From NCBI RefSeq assembly GCF_050948175.1, contig NW_027490185.1, positions 930,001-994,000 of the forward strand: 64,000 nucleotides of DNA, given 5' to 3'. Below are positions 53,139 through 64,000 of the stretch, piece after piece. The notes under the pieces were generated by a model. It made no database searches, was not told the DNA's origin, and worked only from the letters and a program-made list of their open reading frames with translations. How positions within the stretch are numbered: the first letter of the stretch is position 1; every line of letters starts with the position of its first letter. Source of the DNA: Xylocopa sonorina. Taxonomy: Eukaryota > Arthropoda > Insecta > Hymenoptera > Apidae. Position numbers and translations under genes: made by a program.

Positions 53139-55936
53139 ATTTCATGGTAAGATATAATATGATTTGCGAAGTGTTATGTATTCCTTGTCTACACTTCAAA
53201 TGAATGTAAATGAGACACTTCCTTGCAAGGAAATAGCGTTTGCAGATGTCTACTTATCGTAGCAATAGAGTTCTTATGATTCTTAAAACGCGATATCGCA
53301 TCTCATTTCTATGTTTCATGGTAAGATATGATATGATTTGCGAAGTGTTATGTATTCCTCGTCTACACTTCAAATGAATGTAAATGCGACACTTCCTTGC
53401 AAGGAAATAGCGTTTGCAAACGTCTACCTACCGCAGCAATAGAGTTCTAATGCTTCTTAAAACGCGATATCGCATCTCATTTCTATATTTCATGGTAAGA
53501 TATAATATGATTTGCGAAGTGTTATGTATTCCTCGTCTACACTTCAAATGAATGTAAATGAGACACTTCCTTGCAAGGAAATAGCGTTTGCAGATGTCTA
53601 CGTATCGTAGCAATAGAGTTCTTATGATTCTTAAAACGCGATATCGCATCTCATTTCTATGTTTCATGGTAAGGTATAATATGATTTGCGAAGTGTTATG
53701 TATTCCTCGTCTACACTTCAAATGAATGTAAATGCGACACTTCGTTGCAAGGAAATAGCGTTTGCGAATGTCTATCTATCGTAGCAATAGTGTTCTAATG
53801 CTTCTTAAAACGCGATATCGCATCTCGTTTCTATGTTTCATGGTAAGATATAATATGATTTGCGAAGTGTCATGTATTCCTCGTCTACACTTCAAATGAA
53901 TGTAAATGCGACACTTCCTTGCAAGGAAATAGCGTTTGCAAACTTCTACCTACCGTAGCAATAGAGTTCTAGTGCTTCTGAAAACGCGATATCGCATCTC
54001 ATTTCTATGTTTCATGGTAAGATATAATATGATTTGCGAAGTGTCATGTATTCCTCGTCTACACTTCAAATGAATGTAAATGCGACACTTCCTTGCAAGG
54101 AAATAGCGTTTGCAAACGTCTACCTATCATAGCAATAGAGTTCTAATGCTTCTTAAAACGCGATATCGCATCACATTTCTATATTTCATGGTAAGATATA
54201 ATATGATTTGCGAAGTGTTATGTATTCCTCGTCTACATTTCAAATGAATGTAAATGCGACACTTCCTTGCAAGGAAATAGCGTTTGCGAATGTCCATCTA
54301 TCGTAGCAATAGTGTTCTAATGCTTCTTAAAACGCGATATCGCATCTCATTTCTATGTTTCATGGTAAGATATGATATGATTTGCGAAGTGTTATGTATT
54401 CCTCGTCTACACTTCAAAAGAATGTAAATGCGACACTTCCTTGCTAGGAAATAGCGTCTGCAGATGTCTAGGTATCGTAGCAATAGAGTTCTAATGCTTC
54501 TTAGAACGCGATATCGCAATCTCATTTCTATGTTTCATGGTAAGATATAATATGATTTGCGAAGTGTTATGTATTCCTCGTCTACACTTCAAAAGAATGT
54601 AAATGCGACACGTCCTTGCTAGGAAATAGCGTCTGCAGATGTCTAGGTATCGTAGCAATAGAGTTCTAATGCTTCTTAGAACGCGATATCGCAATCTCAT
54701 TTCTATGTTTCATGGTAAGATATAATATGATTTGCGATGTGTCATGTATTCCTCGTCTACACTTCAAATGAATGTAAATGCGACACTTCCTTGCAAGGAA
54801 ATAGCGTTTGCAAACGTCTACCTACCGTAGCAATAGAGTTCTAGTGCTTCTTAAAACGCGATATCGCATCTTATTTCTATATTTCATGGTAAGATATAAT
54901 ATGATTTGCGAAGTGTTATGTATTCCTTGTCTACACTTCAAATGAATGTAAATGAGACACTTCCTTGCAAGGAAATAGCGTTTGCAGATGTCTACTTATC
55001 GTAGCAATAGAGTTCTTATGATTCTTAAAACGCGATATCGCATCTCATTTCTATGTTTCATGGTAAGATATAATATGAATTGCGAAGTGTCATGTATACC
55101 TCGTCTACATTTCAAATGAATGTAAATGCGACACTTCCTTGCAAGGAAATAGCGTTTGCGAATGTTTATCTATCGTAGCAATAGTGTTCTAATGCTTCTT
55201 AAAACGCGATATCGCATCTCATTTCTATGTTTCATGGTAAGATATGATATGATTTGCGAAGTGTTATGTATTCCTCGTCTACACTTCAAATGAATGTAAA
55301 TGCGACACTTCCTTGCAAGGAAATAGCGTTTGCAAACGTCTACCTACCGCAGCAATAGAGTTCTAATGCTTCTTAAAACGCGATATCGCATCTCATTTCG
55401 ATATTTCATGGTAAGATATAATATGATTTGCGAAGTGTTATGTATTCCTCGTCTACACTTCAAATGAATGTAAATGAGACACTTCCTTGCAAGGAAATAG
55501 CGTTTGCAGATGTCTACGTATCGTAGCAATAGAGTTCTTATGATTCTTAAAACGCGATATCGCATCTCATTTCTATGTTTCATGGTAAGGTATAATATGA
55601 TTTGCGAAGTGTTATGTATTCCTCGTCTACACTTCAAATGAATGTAAATGCGACACTTCGTTGCAAGGAAATAGCGTTTGCGAATGTCTATCTATCGTAG
55701 CAATAGTGTCCTAATGCTTCTTAAAACGCGATATCGCATCTCGTTTCTATGTTTCATGGTAAGATATAATATGATTTGCGAAGTGTCATGTATTCCTCGT
55801 CTACACTTCAAATGAATGTAAATGCGACACTTCCTTGCAAGGAAATAGCGTTTGCAAACTTCTACCTACCGTAGCAATAGAGTTCTAGTGCTTCTGAAAA
55901 CACGATATCGCATCTCATTTCTATGTTTCATGGTAA

Positions 55937-58900
55937 GATATAATATGATTTGCGAAGTGTCATGTATTCCTCGTCTACACTTCAAATGAATGTAAATGCG
56001 ACACTTCCTTGCAAGGAAATAGCGTTTGCAAACGTCTACCTATCATAGCAATAGAGTTCTAATGCTTCTTAAAACGCGATATCGCATCACATTTCTATAT
56101 TTCATGGTAAGATATAATATGTTTTGCGAAGTGTTATGTATTCCTCGTCTACATTTCAAATGAATGTAAATGCGACACTTCCTTGCAAGGAAATAGCGTT
56201 TGCGAATGTCTATCTATCATAGCAATAGTGTTCTAATGCTTCTTAAAACGCGATATCGCATCTCATTTCTATGTTTCATGGTAAGATATGATATGATTTG
56301 CGAAGTGTTATGTATTCCTCGTCTACACTTCAAATGAATGTAAATGCGACACTTCCTTGCAAGGAAATAGCGTTTGCAAACGTCTACCTACCGCAGCAAT
56401 AGAGTTCTAATGCTTCTTAAAACGCGATATCGCATCTCATTTCTATATTTCATGGTAAGATATAATATGATTTGCGAAGTGTTATGTATTCCTCGTCTAC
56501 ACTTCAAATGAATGTAAATGAGACACTTCCTTGCAAGGAAATAGCGTTTGCAGATGTCTACGTATCGTAGCAATAGAGTTCTTATGATTCTTAAAACGCG
56601 ATATCGCATCTCATTTCTATGTTTCATGGTAAGGTATAATATGATTTGCGAAGTGTTATGTATTCCTCGTCTACACTTCAAATGAATGTAAATGCGACAC
56701 TTCGTTGCAAGGAAATAGCGTTTGCGAATGTCTATCTATCGTAGCAATAGTGTTCTAATGCTTCTTAAAACGCGATATCGCATCTCGTTTCTATGTTTCA
56801 TGGTAAGATATAATATGATTTGCGAAGTGTCATGTATTCCTCGTCTACACTTCAAATGAATGTAAATGCGACACTTCCTTGCAAGGAAATAGCGTTTGCA
56901 AACTTCTACCTACCGTAGCAATAGAGTTCTAGTGCTTCTGAAAACGCGATATCGCATCTCATTTCTATGTTTCATGGTAAGATATAATATGATTTGCGAA
57001 GTGTCATGTATTCCTCGTCTACACTTCAAATGAATGTAAATGCGACACTTCCTTGCAAGGAAATAGCGTTTGCAAACGTCTACCTATCATAGCAATAGAG
57101 TTCTAATGCTTCTTAAAACGCGATATCGCATCACATTTCTATACTTCATGGTAAGATATAATATGATTTGCGAAGTGTTATGTATTCCTCGTCTACACTT
57201 CAAATGAATGTAAATGCGACACTTACATGCAAGGAAATAGCGTTTGTAGATGTCTACGTATCGTAGCAATAGAGTTCTTATGAATATTAAAACGCGATAT
57301 CGCATCACATTTCTATGTTTCATGGTAAGGTATAATATGATTTGCGAAGTGTTATGTATTCCTCGTCTACACTTCAAATGAATGTAAATGCGACACTTCC
57401 TTGCAAGGAAATAGCGTTTGCAGATGTCTACGTATCGTAGCAATAGAGTTCTTATGATTTTTAAAACGCGATATCGCATCTCATTTCTATGTTTCATGGT
57501 ACGATATAATATGATTTGCGAAGTGTCATGTATTCCTCGTCTACACTTCAAATGAATGTAAATGCGACACTTCCTTGCAAGGAAATAGCGTTTGCAAACG
57601 TCTACCTATCATAGCAATAGAGTTCTAATGCTTCTTAAAACGCGATATCGCATCACATTTCTATATTTCATGGTAAGATATAATATGATTTGCGAAGTGT
57701 TATGTATTCCTCGTCTACATTTCAAATGAATGTAAATGTGACACTTCCTTGCAAGGAAATAGCGTTTGCGAATGTCTATCTATCGTAGCAATAGTGTTCT
57801 AATGCTTCTTAAAACGCGATATCGCATCTCATTTCTATGTTTCATGGTAAGATATGATATGATTTGCGAAGTGTTATGTATTCCTCGTCTACACTTCAAA
57901 TGAATGTAAATGCGACACTTCCTTGCAAGGAAATAGCGTTTGCAAACGTCTACCTACCGCAGCAATAGAGTTCTAATGCTTCTTAAAACGCGATATCGCA
58001 TCTCATTTCTATATTTCATGGTAAGATATAATATGATTTGCGAAGTGTTATGTATTCCTCGTCTACACTTCAAATGAATGTAAATGAGACACTTCCTTGC
58101 AAGGAAATAGCGTTTGCAGATGTCTACGTATCGTAGCAATAGAGTTCTTATGATTCTTAAAACGCGATATCGCATCTCATTTCTATGTTTCATGGTAAGG
58201 TATAATATGATTTGCGAAGTGTTATGTATTCCTCGTCTACACTTCAAATGAATGTAAATGCGACACTTCGTTGCAAGGAAATAGCGTTTGCGAATGTCTA
58301 TCTATCGTAGCAATAGTGTTCTAATGCTTCTTAAAACGCGATATCGCATCTCGTTTCTATGTTTCATGGTAAGATATAATATGATTTGCGAAGTGTCATG
58401 TATTCCTCGTCTACACTTCAAATGAATGTAAATGCGACACTTCCTTGCAAGGAAATAGCGTTTGCAAACTTCTACCTACCGTAGCAATAGAGTTCTAGTG
58501 CTTCTGAAAACGCGATATCGCATCTCATTTCTATGTTTCATGGTAAGATATAATATGATTTGCGAAGTGTCATGTATTCCTCGTCTACACTTCAAATGAA
58601 TGTAAATGCGACACTTCCTTGCAAGGAAATAGCGTTTGCAAACGTCTACCTATCATAGCAATAGAGTTCTAATGCTTCTTAAAACGCGATATCGCATCAC
58701 ATTTCTATACTTCATGGTAAGATATAATATGATTTGCGAAGTGTTATGTATTCCTCGTCTACACTTCAAATGAATGTAAATGCGACACTTACATGCAAGG
58801 AAATAGCGTTTGTAGATGTCTACGTATCGTAGCAATAGAGTTCTTATGAATATTAAAACGCGATATCGCATCACATTTCTATGTTTCATGGTAAGGTATA

Positions 58901-60035
58901 ATATGATTTGCGAAGTGTTATGTATTCCTCGTCTACACTTCAAATGAATGTAAATGCGACACTTCCTTGCAAGGAAATAGCGTTTGCAGATGTCTACGTA
59001 TCGTAGCAATAGAGTTCTTATGATTTTTAAAACGCGATATCGCATCTCATTTCTATGTTTCATGGTACGATATAATATGATTTGCGAAGTGTCATGTATT
59101 CCTCGTCTACACTTCAAATGAATGTAAATGCGACACTTCCTTGCAAGGAAATAGCGTTTGCAAACGTCTACCTATCATAGCAATAGAGTTCTAATGCTTC
59201 TTAAAACGCGATATCGCATCACATTTCTATATTTCATGGTAAGATATAATATGATTTGCGAAGTGTTATGTATTCCTCGTCTACATTTCAAATGAATGTA
59301 AATGTGACACTTCCTTGCAAGGAAATAGCGTTTGCGAATGTCTATCTATCGTAGCAATAGTGTTCTAATGCTTCTTAAAACGCGATATCGCATCTCATTT
59401 CTATGTTTCATGGTAAGATATGATATGATTTGCGAAGTGTTATGTATTCCTCGTCTACACTTCAAATGAATGTAAATGCGACACTTCCTTGCAAGGAAAT
59501 AGCGTTTGCAAACGTCTACCTACCGCAGCAATAGAGTTCTAATGCTTCTTAAAACGCGATATCGCATCTCATTTCTATATTTCATGGTAAGATATAATAT
59601 GATTTGCGAAGTGTTATGTATTCCTCGTCTACACTTCAAATGAATGTAAATGAGACACTTCCTTGCAAGGAAATAGCGTTTGCAGATGTCTACGTATCGT
59701 AGCAATAGAGTTCTTATGATTCTTAAAACGCGATATCGCATCTCATTTCTATGTTTCATGGTAAGGTATAATATGATTTGCGAAGTGTTATGTATTCCTC
59801 GTCTACACTTCAAATGAATGTAAATGCGACACTTCGTTGCAAGGAAATAGCGTTTGCGAATGTCTATCTATCGTAGCAATAGTGTTCTAATGCTTCTTAA
59901 AACGCGATATCGCATCTCGTTTTTATGTTTCATGGTAAGATATAATATGATTTGCGAAGTGTCATGTATTCCTCGTCTACACTTCAAATGAATGTAAATG
60001 CGACACTTCCTTGCAAGGAAATAGCGTTTGCAAAC
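55937..60035. repeat. 9-monomer (1,566-bp) higher-order repeat, about 2.6 copies
   Basis: Bases match those 1,566 bp (9 x 174) downstream from 55,937 until 58,470 T against 60,036 G. Units start near 55,937, 57,503 and 59,069; the third is partial. Shared rare variants include TATACTTCATGG near 57,140 and 58,706, CACTTACATGC near 57,230 and 58,796, and AATGTGACAC near 57,738 and 59,304. This is the most regular higher-order array in the window. Confidence 0.88.
59796..59969. repeat. monomer of the CTTCGTTGC subfamily
   Basis: 174 bp. Diagnostic words are CTTCGTTGCAAGG, TTGCGAATG, CTATCTATCG, AGTGTTCTAATG and ATCTCGTTT. CTA at monomer 73-75 puts a stop in the minus-strand frame. Copies occur in both halves of the window. 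Confidence 0.85.
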
Positions 60036-60665
60036 GTCTACCTATCATAGCAATAGAGTTCTAATGCTTCTTAAAACGCGATATCGCATCACATTTCTAT
60101 ATTTCATGGTAAGATATAATATGATTTGCGAAGTGTTATGTATTCCTCGTCTACACTTCAAATGAATGTAAATGCGACACTTACATGCAAGGAAATAGCG
60201 TTTGTAGATGTCTACGTATCGTAGCAATAGAGTTCTTATGAATATTAAAACGCGATATCGCATCACATTTCTATGTTTCATGGTAAGGTATAATATGATT
60301 TGCGAAGTTTTATGTATTCCTCGTCTACACTTCAAATGAATGTAAATGCGACACTTCCTTGCAAGGAAATAGCGTTTGCAGATGTCTACGTATCGTAGCA
60401 ATAGAGTTCTTATGATTTTTAAAACGCGATATCGCATCTCATTTCTATGTTTCATGGTACGATATAATATGATTTGCGAAGTGTCATGTATTCCTCGTCT
60501 ACACTTCAAATGAATGTAAATGCGACACTTCCTTGCTAGGAAATAGCGTTTGCAAACGTCTACCTATCGTAGCAATAGAGTTCTAATGCTTCGTAGAACG
60601 CGATATCGCATCTCATTTCTATGTTTCATGGTAAGACATAATATGATTTGCGAAGTGTCATGTAT

Positions 60666-61014
60666 TCCTCGTCTACACTTCAAATGTATGTAAATGCGAC
60701 ACTTCCTTGCTAGGAAATAGCGTCTGCAGATGTCTAGGTATCGTAGCAATAGAGTTCTAATGCTTCTTAAAACGCGATATCGCATTTCATTTCTATGTTT
60801 CATGGTAAGATATAATATGATTTGCGAAGTGTTATGTATTCCTCGTCTACACTTTAAAAGAATGTAAATGCGACACTTCCTTGCTAGGAAATTGCGTCTG
60901 CAGATGTCTAGGTATCGTAGCAATAGAGTTCTAATGCTTCTTAGAACGCGATATCGCAATCTCATTTCTATGTTTCATGGTAAGATATAATATGATTTGC
61001 GAAGTGTCATGTAT
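60666..61014. repeat. pair of PstI-type monomers (174 + 175 bp)
   Basis: Monomers 60,666-60,839 and 60,840-61,014 both read GCGTCTGCAGATG and CTAGGTATCG. CTGCAG (PstI) is at 60,724-60,729 in the first. The second has AGAACGCGATATCGCAATCTC, whose extra A makes it 175 bp and shifts the minus-strand frame. PstI sites therefore mark the higher-order pattern, while EcoRV sites mark the monomer. Confidence 0.85.
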
Positions 61015-61188
61015 TCCTCGTCTACACTTCAAATGAATGTAAATGCGACACTTCCTTGCAAGGAAATAGCGTTTGCAAACGTCTACCTACCGTAGCAATA
61101 GAGTTCTAGTGCTTCTTAAAACGCGATATCGCATCTCATTTCTATATTTCATGGTAAGATATAATATGATTTGCGAAGTGTTATGTAT
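61015..61188. repeat. monomer of the CTACCTACCG / GTGCTTC subfamily
   Basis: 174 bp. Diagnostic words are TTGCAAACG, CTACCTACCG, GTTCTAGTGCTTC and TCTATATTTC. CTA at monomer 73-75 (61,087-61,089) is a minus-strand stop. It recurs throughout and typically follows the 175-bp PstI-type monomer. Confidence 0.85.
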
Positions 61189-61536
61189 TCCTCGTCTACA
61201 CTTCAAATGAATGTAAATGCGACACTTCCATGCAAGGAAATAGCGTTTGTAGATGTCTACGTATCGTAGCAATAGAGTTCTTATGAATATTAAAACGCGA
61301 TATCGCATCACATTTCTATGTTTCATGGTAAGGTATAATATGATTTGCGAAGTGTTATGTATTCCTCGTCTACACTTCAAATGAATGTAAATGCGACACT
61401 TCCTTGCAAGGAAATAGCGTTTGCAGATGTCTACGTATCGTAGCAATAGAGTTCTTATGATTTTTAAAACGCGATATCGCATCTCATTTCTATGTTTCAT
61501 GGTACGATATAATATGATTTGCGAAGTGTCATGTAT
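61189..61536. repeat. dimer of TGTAGATG-type and GGTACGATA-type monomers
   Basis: Two 174-bp monomers, 61,189-61,362 and 61,363-61,536, that almost always occur as a pair in the right half. The first has TTCCATGCAAGG, TTTGTAGATG, GAATATTAAAACG, CATCACATTTC and AAGGTATAA. The second has GATTTTTAAAACG and GGTACGATA. Both keep the minus-strand frame open. Confidence 0.85.
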
Positions 61537-64000
61537 TCCTCGTCTACACTTCAAATGAATGTAAATGCGACACTTCCTTGCTAGGAAATAGCGTTTGCAA
61601 ACGTCTACCTATCGTAGCAATAGAGTTCTAATGCTTCGTAGAACGCGATATCGCATCTCATTTCTATGTTTCATGGTAAGACATAATATGATTTGCGAAG
61701 TGTTATGTATTCCTCGTCTACACTTGAAATGAATGTAAATGCGACACTTCGTTGCAAGGAAATAGCGTTTGCGAATGTCTATCTATCGTAGCAATAGTGT
61801 TCTAATGCTTCTTAAAACGCGATATCGCATCTCGTTTCTATGTTTCATGGTAAGATATAATCTGATTTGCGAAGTGTCATGTATTCCTCGTCTACACTTC
61901 AAATGAATGTATATGCGACACTTCCATGCAAGGAAATAGCGTTTGTAGATGTCTACGTATCGTAGCAATAGAGTTCTTATGAATATTAAAACGCGATATC
62001 GCATCACAGTTGTATGTTTCATGGTAAGGTATAATATGATTTGCGAAGTGTTATGTATTCCTCGTCTACACTTCAAATGAATGTAAATGCGACACTTCCT
62101 TGCAAGGAAATAGCGTTTGCAGATGTCTACGTATCGTAGCAATAGTGTTCTTATGATTTTTAAAACGCGATATCGCATCTCATTTCTATGTTTCATGGTA
62201 CGATATAATATGATTTGCGAAGTGTCATGTATTCCCCGTCTACACTTCAAATGAATGTAAATGCGACACTTCCTTGCCAGGAAATAGCGTTTGCAAACGT
62301 CTACCTATCGTAGCAATAGAGTTCTAATACTTCGTAGAACGCGATATCGCATCTCATTTCTATGTTTCATGGTAAGACATAATATGATTTGCGAAGTGTC
62401 ATGTATTCCTCGTCTACACTTCAAATGTATGTAAATGCGACACTTCCTTGCAAGGAAATAGCGTTTGCAAACTTTTACCTACCGTAGCAATAGAGTTCTA
62501 GTGCTTCTTAAAACGCGATATCGCATCTCATTTCTATGTTTCATGGTAAGATATAATATGATTTGCGAAGTGTCATGTATTCCTCGTCTACACTTCAAAT
62601 GAATGTAAATGCGACACTTCCTTGCAAGGAAATAGCGTTTGCAAACGTCTACCTATCATAGCAATAGAGTTCTAATGCTTCTTAAAACGCGATATCGCAT
62701 CTCATTTCTATATTTCATGGTAAGATATAATATGATTTGCGAAGTCTTATGTATTCCTCGTCTACACTTCAAATGAATGTATATGCGACACTTCCATGCA
62801 AGGAAATAGCGTTTGTAGATGTCTACGTATCGTAGCAATAGAGTTCTTATGAATATTAAAACGCGATATCGCATCACATTTCTATGTTTCATGGTAAGGT
62901 ATAATATGATTTGCGAAGTGTTATGTATTCCTCGTCTACACTTCAAATGAATGTAAATGCGACACTTCCTTGCAAGGAAATAGCGTTTGCAGATGTCTAC
63001 GTATCGTAGCAATAGAGTTCTTATGATTTTTAAAACGCGATATCGCATCTCATTTCTATGTTTCATGGTACGATATAATATGATTTGCGAAGTGTCATGT
63101 ATTCCCCGTCTACACTTCAAATGAATGTAAATGCGACACTTCCTTGCCAGGAAATAGCGTTTGCAAACGTCTACCTATCGTAGCAATAGAGTTCTAATAC
63201 TTCGTAGAACGCGATATCGCATCTCATTTCTATGTTTCATGGTAAGACATAATATGATTTGCGAAGTGTCATGTATTCCTCGTCTACACTTCAAATGTAT
63301 GTAAATGCGACACTTCCTTGCTAGGAAATAGCGTCTGCAGATGTCTAGGTATAGTAGCAATAGAGTTCTAATGCTTCTTAAAATGCGATATCGCATTTCA
63401 TTTCTATGTTTCATGGTAAGATATAATATGATTTGCGAAGTGTTATGTATTCCTCGTCTACACTTCAAAAGAATGTAAATGCGACACGTCCTTGCTAGGA
63501 AATAGCGTCTGCAGATGTCTAGGTATCGTAGCAATAGAGTTCTAATGCTTCTTAGAACGCGATATCGCAATCTCATTTCTATGTTTCATGGTAAGATATA
63601 ATATGATTTGCGAAGTGTCATGTATTCCTCGTCTACACTTCAAATGAATGTAAATGCGACACTTCCTTGCAAGGAAATAGCGTTTGCAAACGTCTACCTA
63701 CCGTAGCAATAGAGTTCTAGTGCTTCTTAAAACGCGATATCGCATCTCATTTCTGTATTTCATGGTAAGATATAATATGATTTGCGAAGTGTTATGTATT
63801 CCTTGTATACACTTCAAATGAATGTAAATGCGACACGTCCTTGCTAGGAAATAGCGTCTGCAGATGTCTAGGTATCGTAGCAATAGAGTTCTAATGCTTC
63901 TTAGAACGCGATATCGCAATCTCATTTCTATGTTTCATGGTTAGATATAATATGATTTGCGAAGTGTCATGTATTCCTCGTCTACACTTCAAATGAATGT

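Larger units (their letters stand above)
35207..64000. repeat. 174-bp satellite array, homogeneous right-hand block
   Basis: About 165 monomers built from a smaller set of recurring types: the GTGCTTC type with TATATTTC, the TGTAGATG type followed by a GGTACGATA partner, the CGTAGAACG type with AAGACATAA, the PstI type, the CTTCGTTGC type, and a run with CTACCTATCATAG. Local higher-order periods of 348, 1,566 and 1,915 bp occur. The broken-palindrome variant common to the left was not seen here. No gene, unique spacer or mobile element is visible, and the array runs off the right edge of the window. Confidence 0.96.

Noticed and set aside
1..64000. CRISPR array
   Set aside because: Repeats and spacers do not alternate: the whole 174 bp is repeated, with no unique spacers, and the sequence has the character of a eukaryotic satellite.
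1..64000. Assigning the satellite to a named family or species
   Set aside because: I do not recognise the monomer and no unique flanking gene is present. Any name would be a guess.

Overview
The whole window is one block of eukaryotic satellite DNA. I see no protein gene, RNA gene, transposon or unique sequence anywhere in it. The basic unit is a 174-bp monomer in head-to-tail order. Counting phase from the start word TCCTCG, there are about 8.5 monomers before a 100-base run of N (1487-1586) and about 358.7 after it, with a net length drift of only +15 bp over the second stretch. The organism cannot be named from this sequence. A nucleosome-scale AT-rich monomer, higher-order repeats and recent multi-kilobase duplications fit a (peri)centromeric or other heterochromatic array. 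The monomer is about 36% GC by my count of a consensus copy, with 9 CpG per 174 bp (observed/expected about 1.6). That argues against a genome with heavy CpG methylation of satellites (vertebrate, flowering plant) and leans toward an invertebrate such as an insect or nematode. This lean is inference only.

Layout. (i) 1-1486: a diverged first ~0.65 kb, then a stretch nearly identical to 55,578-56,409. (ii) 1487-1586: assembly gap whose flanks join in perfect monomer register. (iii) 1587-18,849: a mixed block of about 99 monomers of several subfamilies, including a variant with a broken central palindrome. It contains nested duplications at offsets of 2,088 bp, 5,914-5,918 bp and 1,740 bp. (iv) 18,850-27,027 and 27,028-35,206: two tandem copies of one 47-monomer (8,178/8,179 bp) unit, with only five differences noticed. 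(v) 35,207-64,000: a more homogeneous block of about 165 monomers built from a few recurring types, with local periods of 348, 1,566 and 1,915 bp and a 5,396-bp offset duplication.

What the sequence does. Each monomer carries short dyad symmetries (TTCCTTGCAAGGAA, CTACG-TAT-CGTAG, GCGATATCGC) and an inverted repeat across the monomer boundary (GAAGTGT ... ACACTTC). These are the only internal features that look structural. Because 174 is a multiple of 3, one minus-strand frame stays open through many monomers and yields 58-aa repeating open frames up to 265 codons; I treat these as by-products, not genes. The pattern of nested, non-constant higher-order periods is what repeated unequal exchange in an array produces. 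No undescribed gene system is visible. The most notable points are the higher-order architecture, the in-register gap with a suspect downstream flank, the conserved dyads and the high CpG content.
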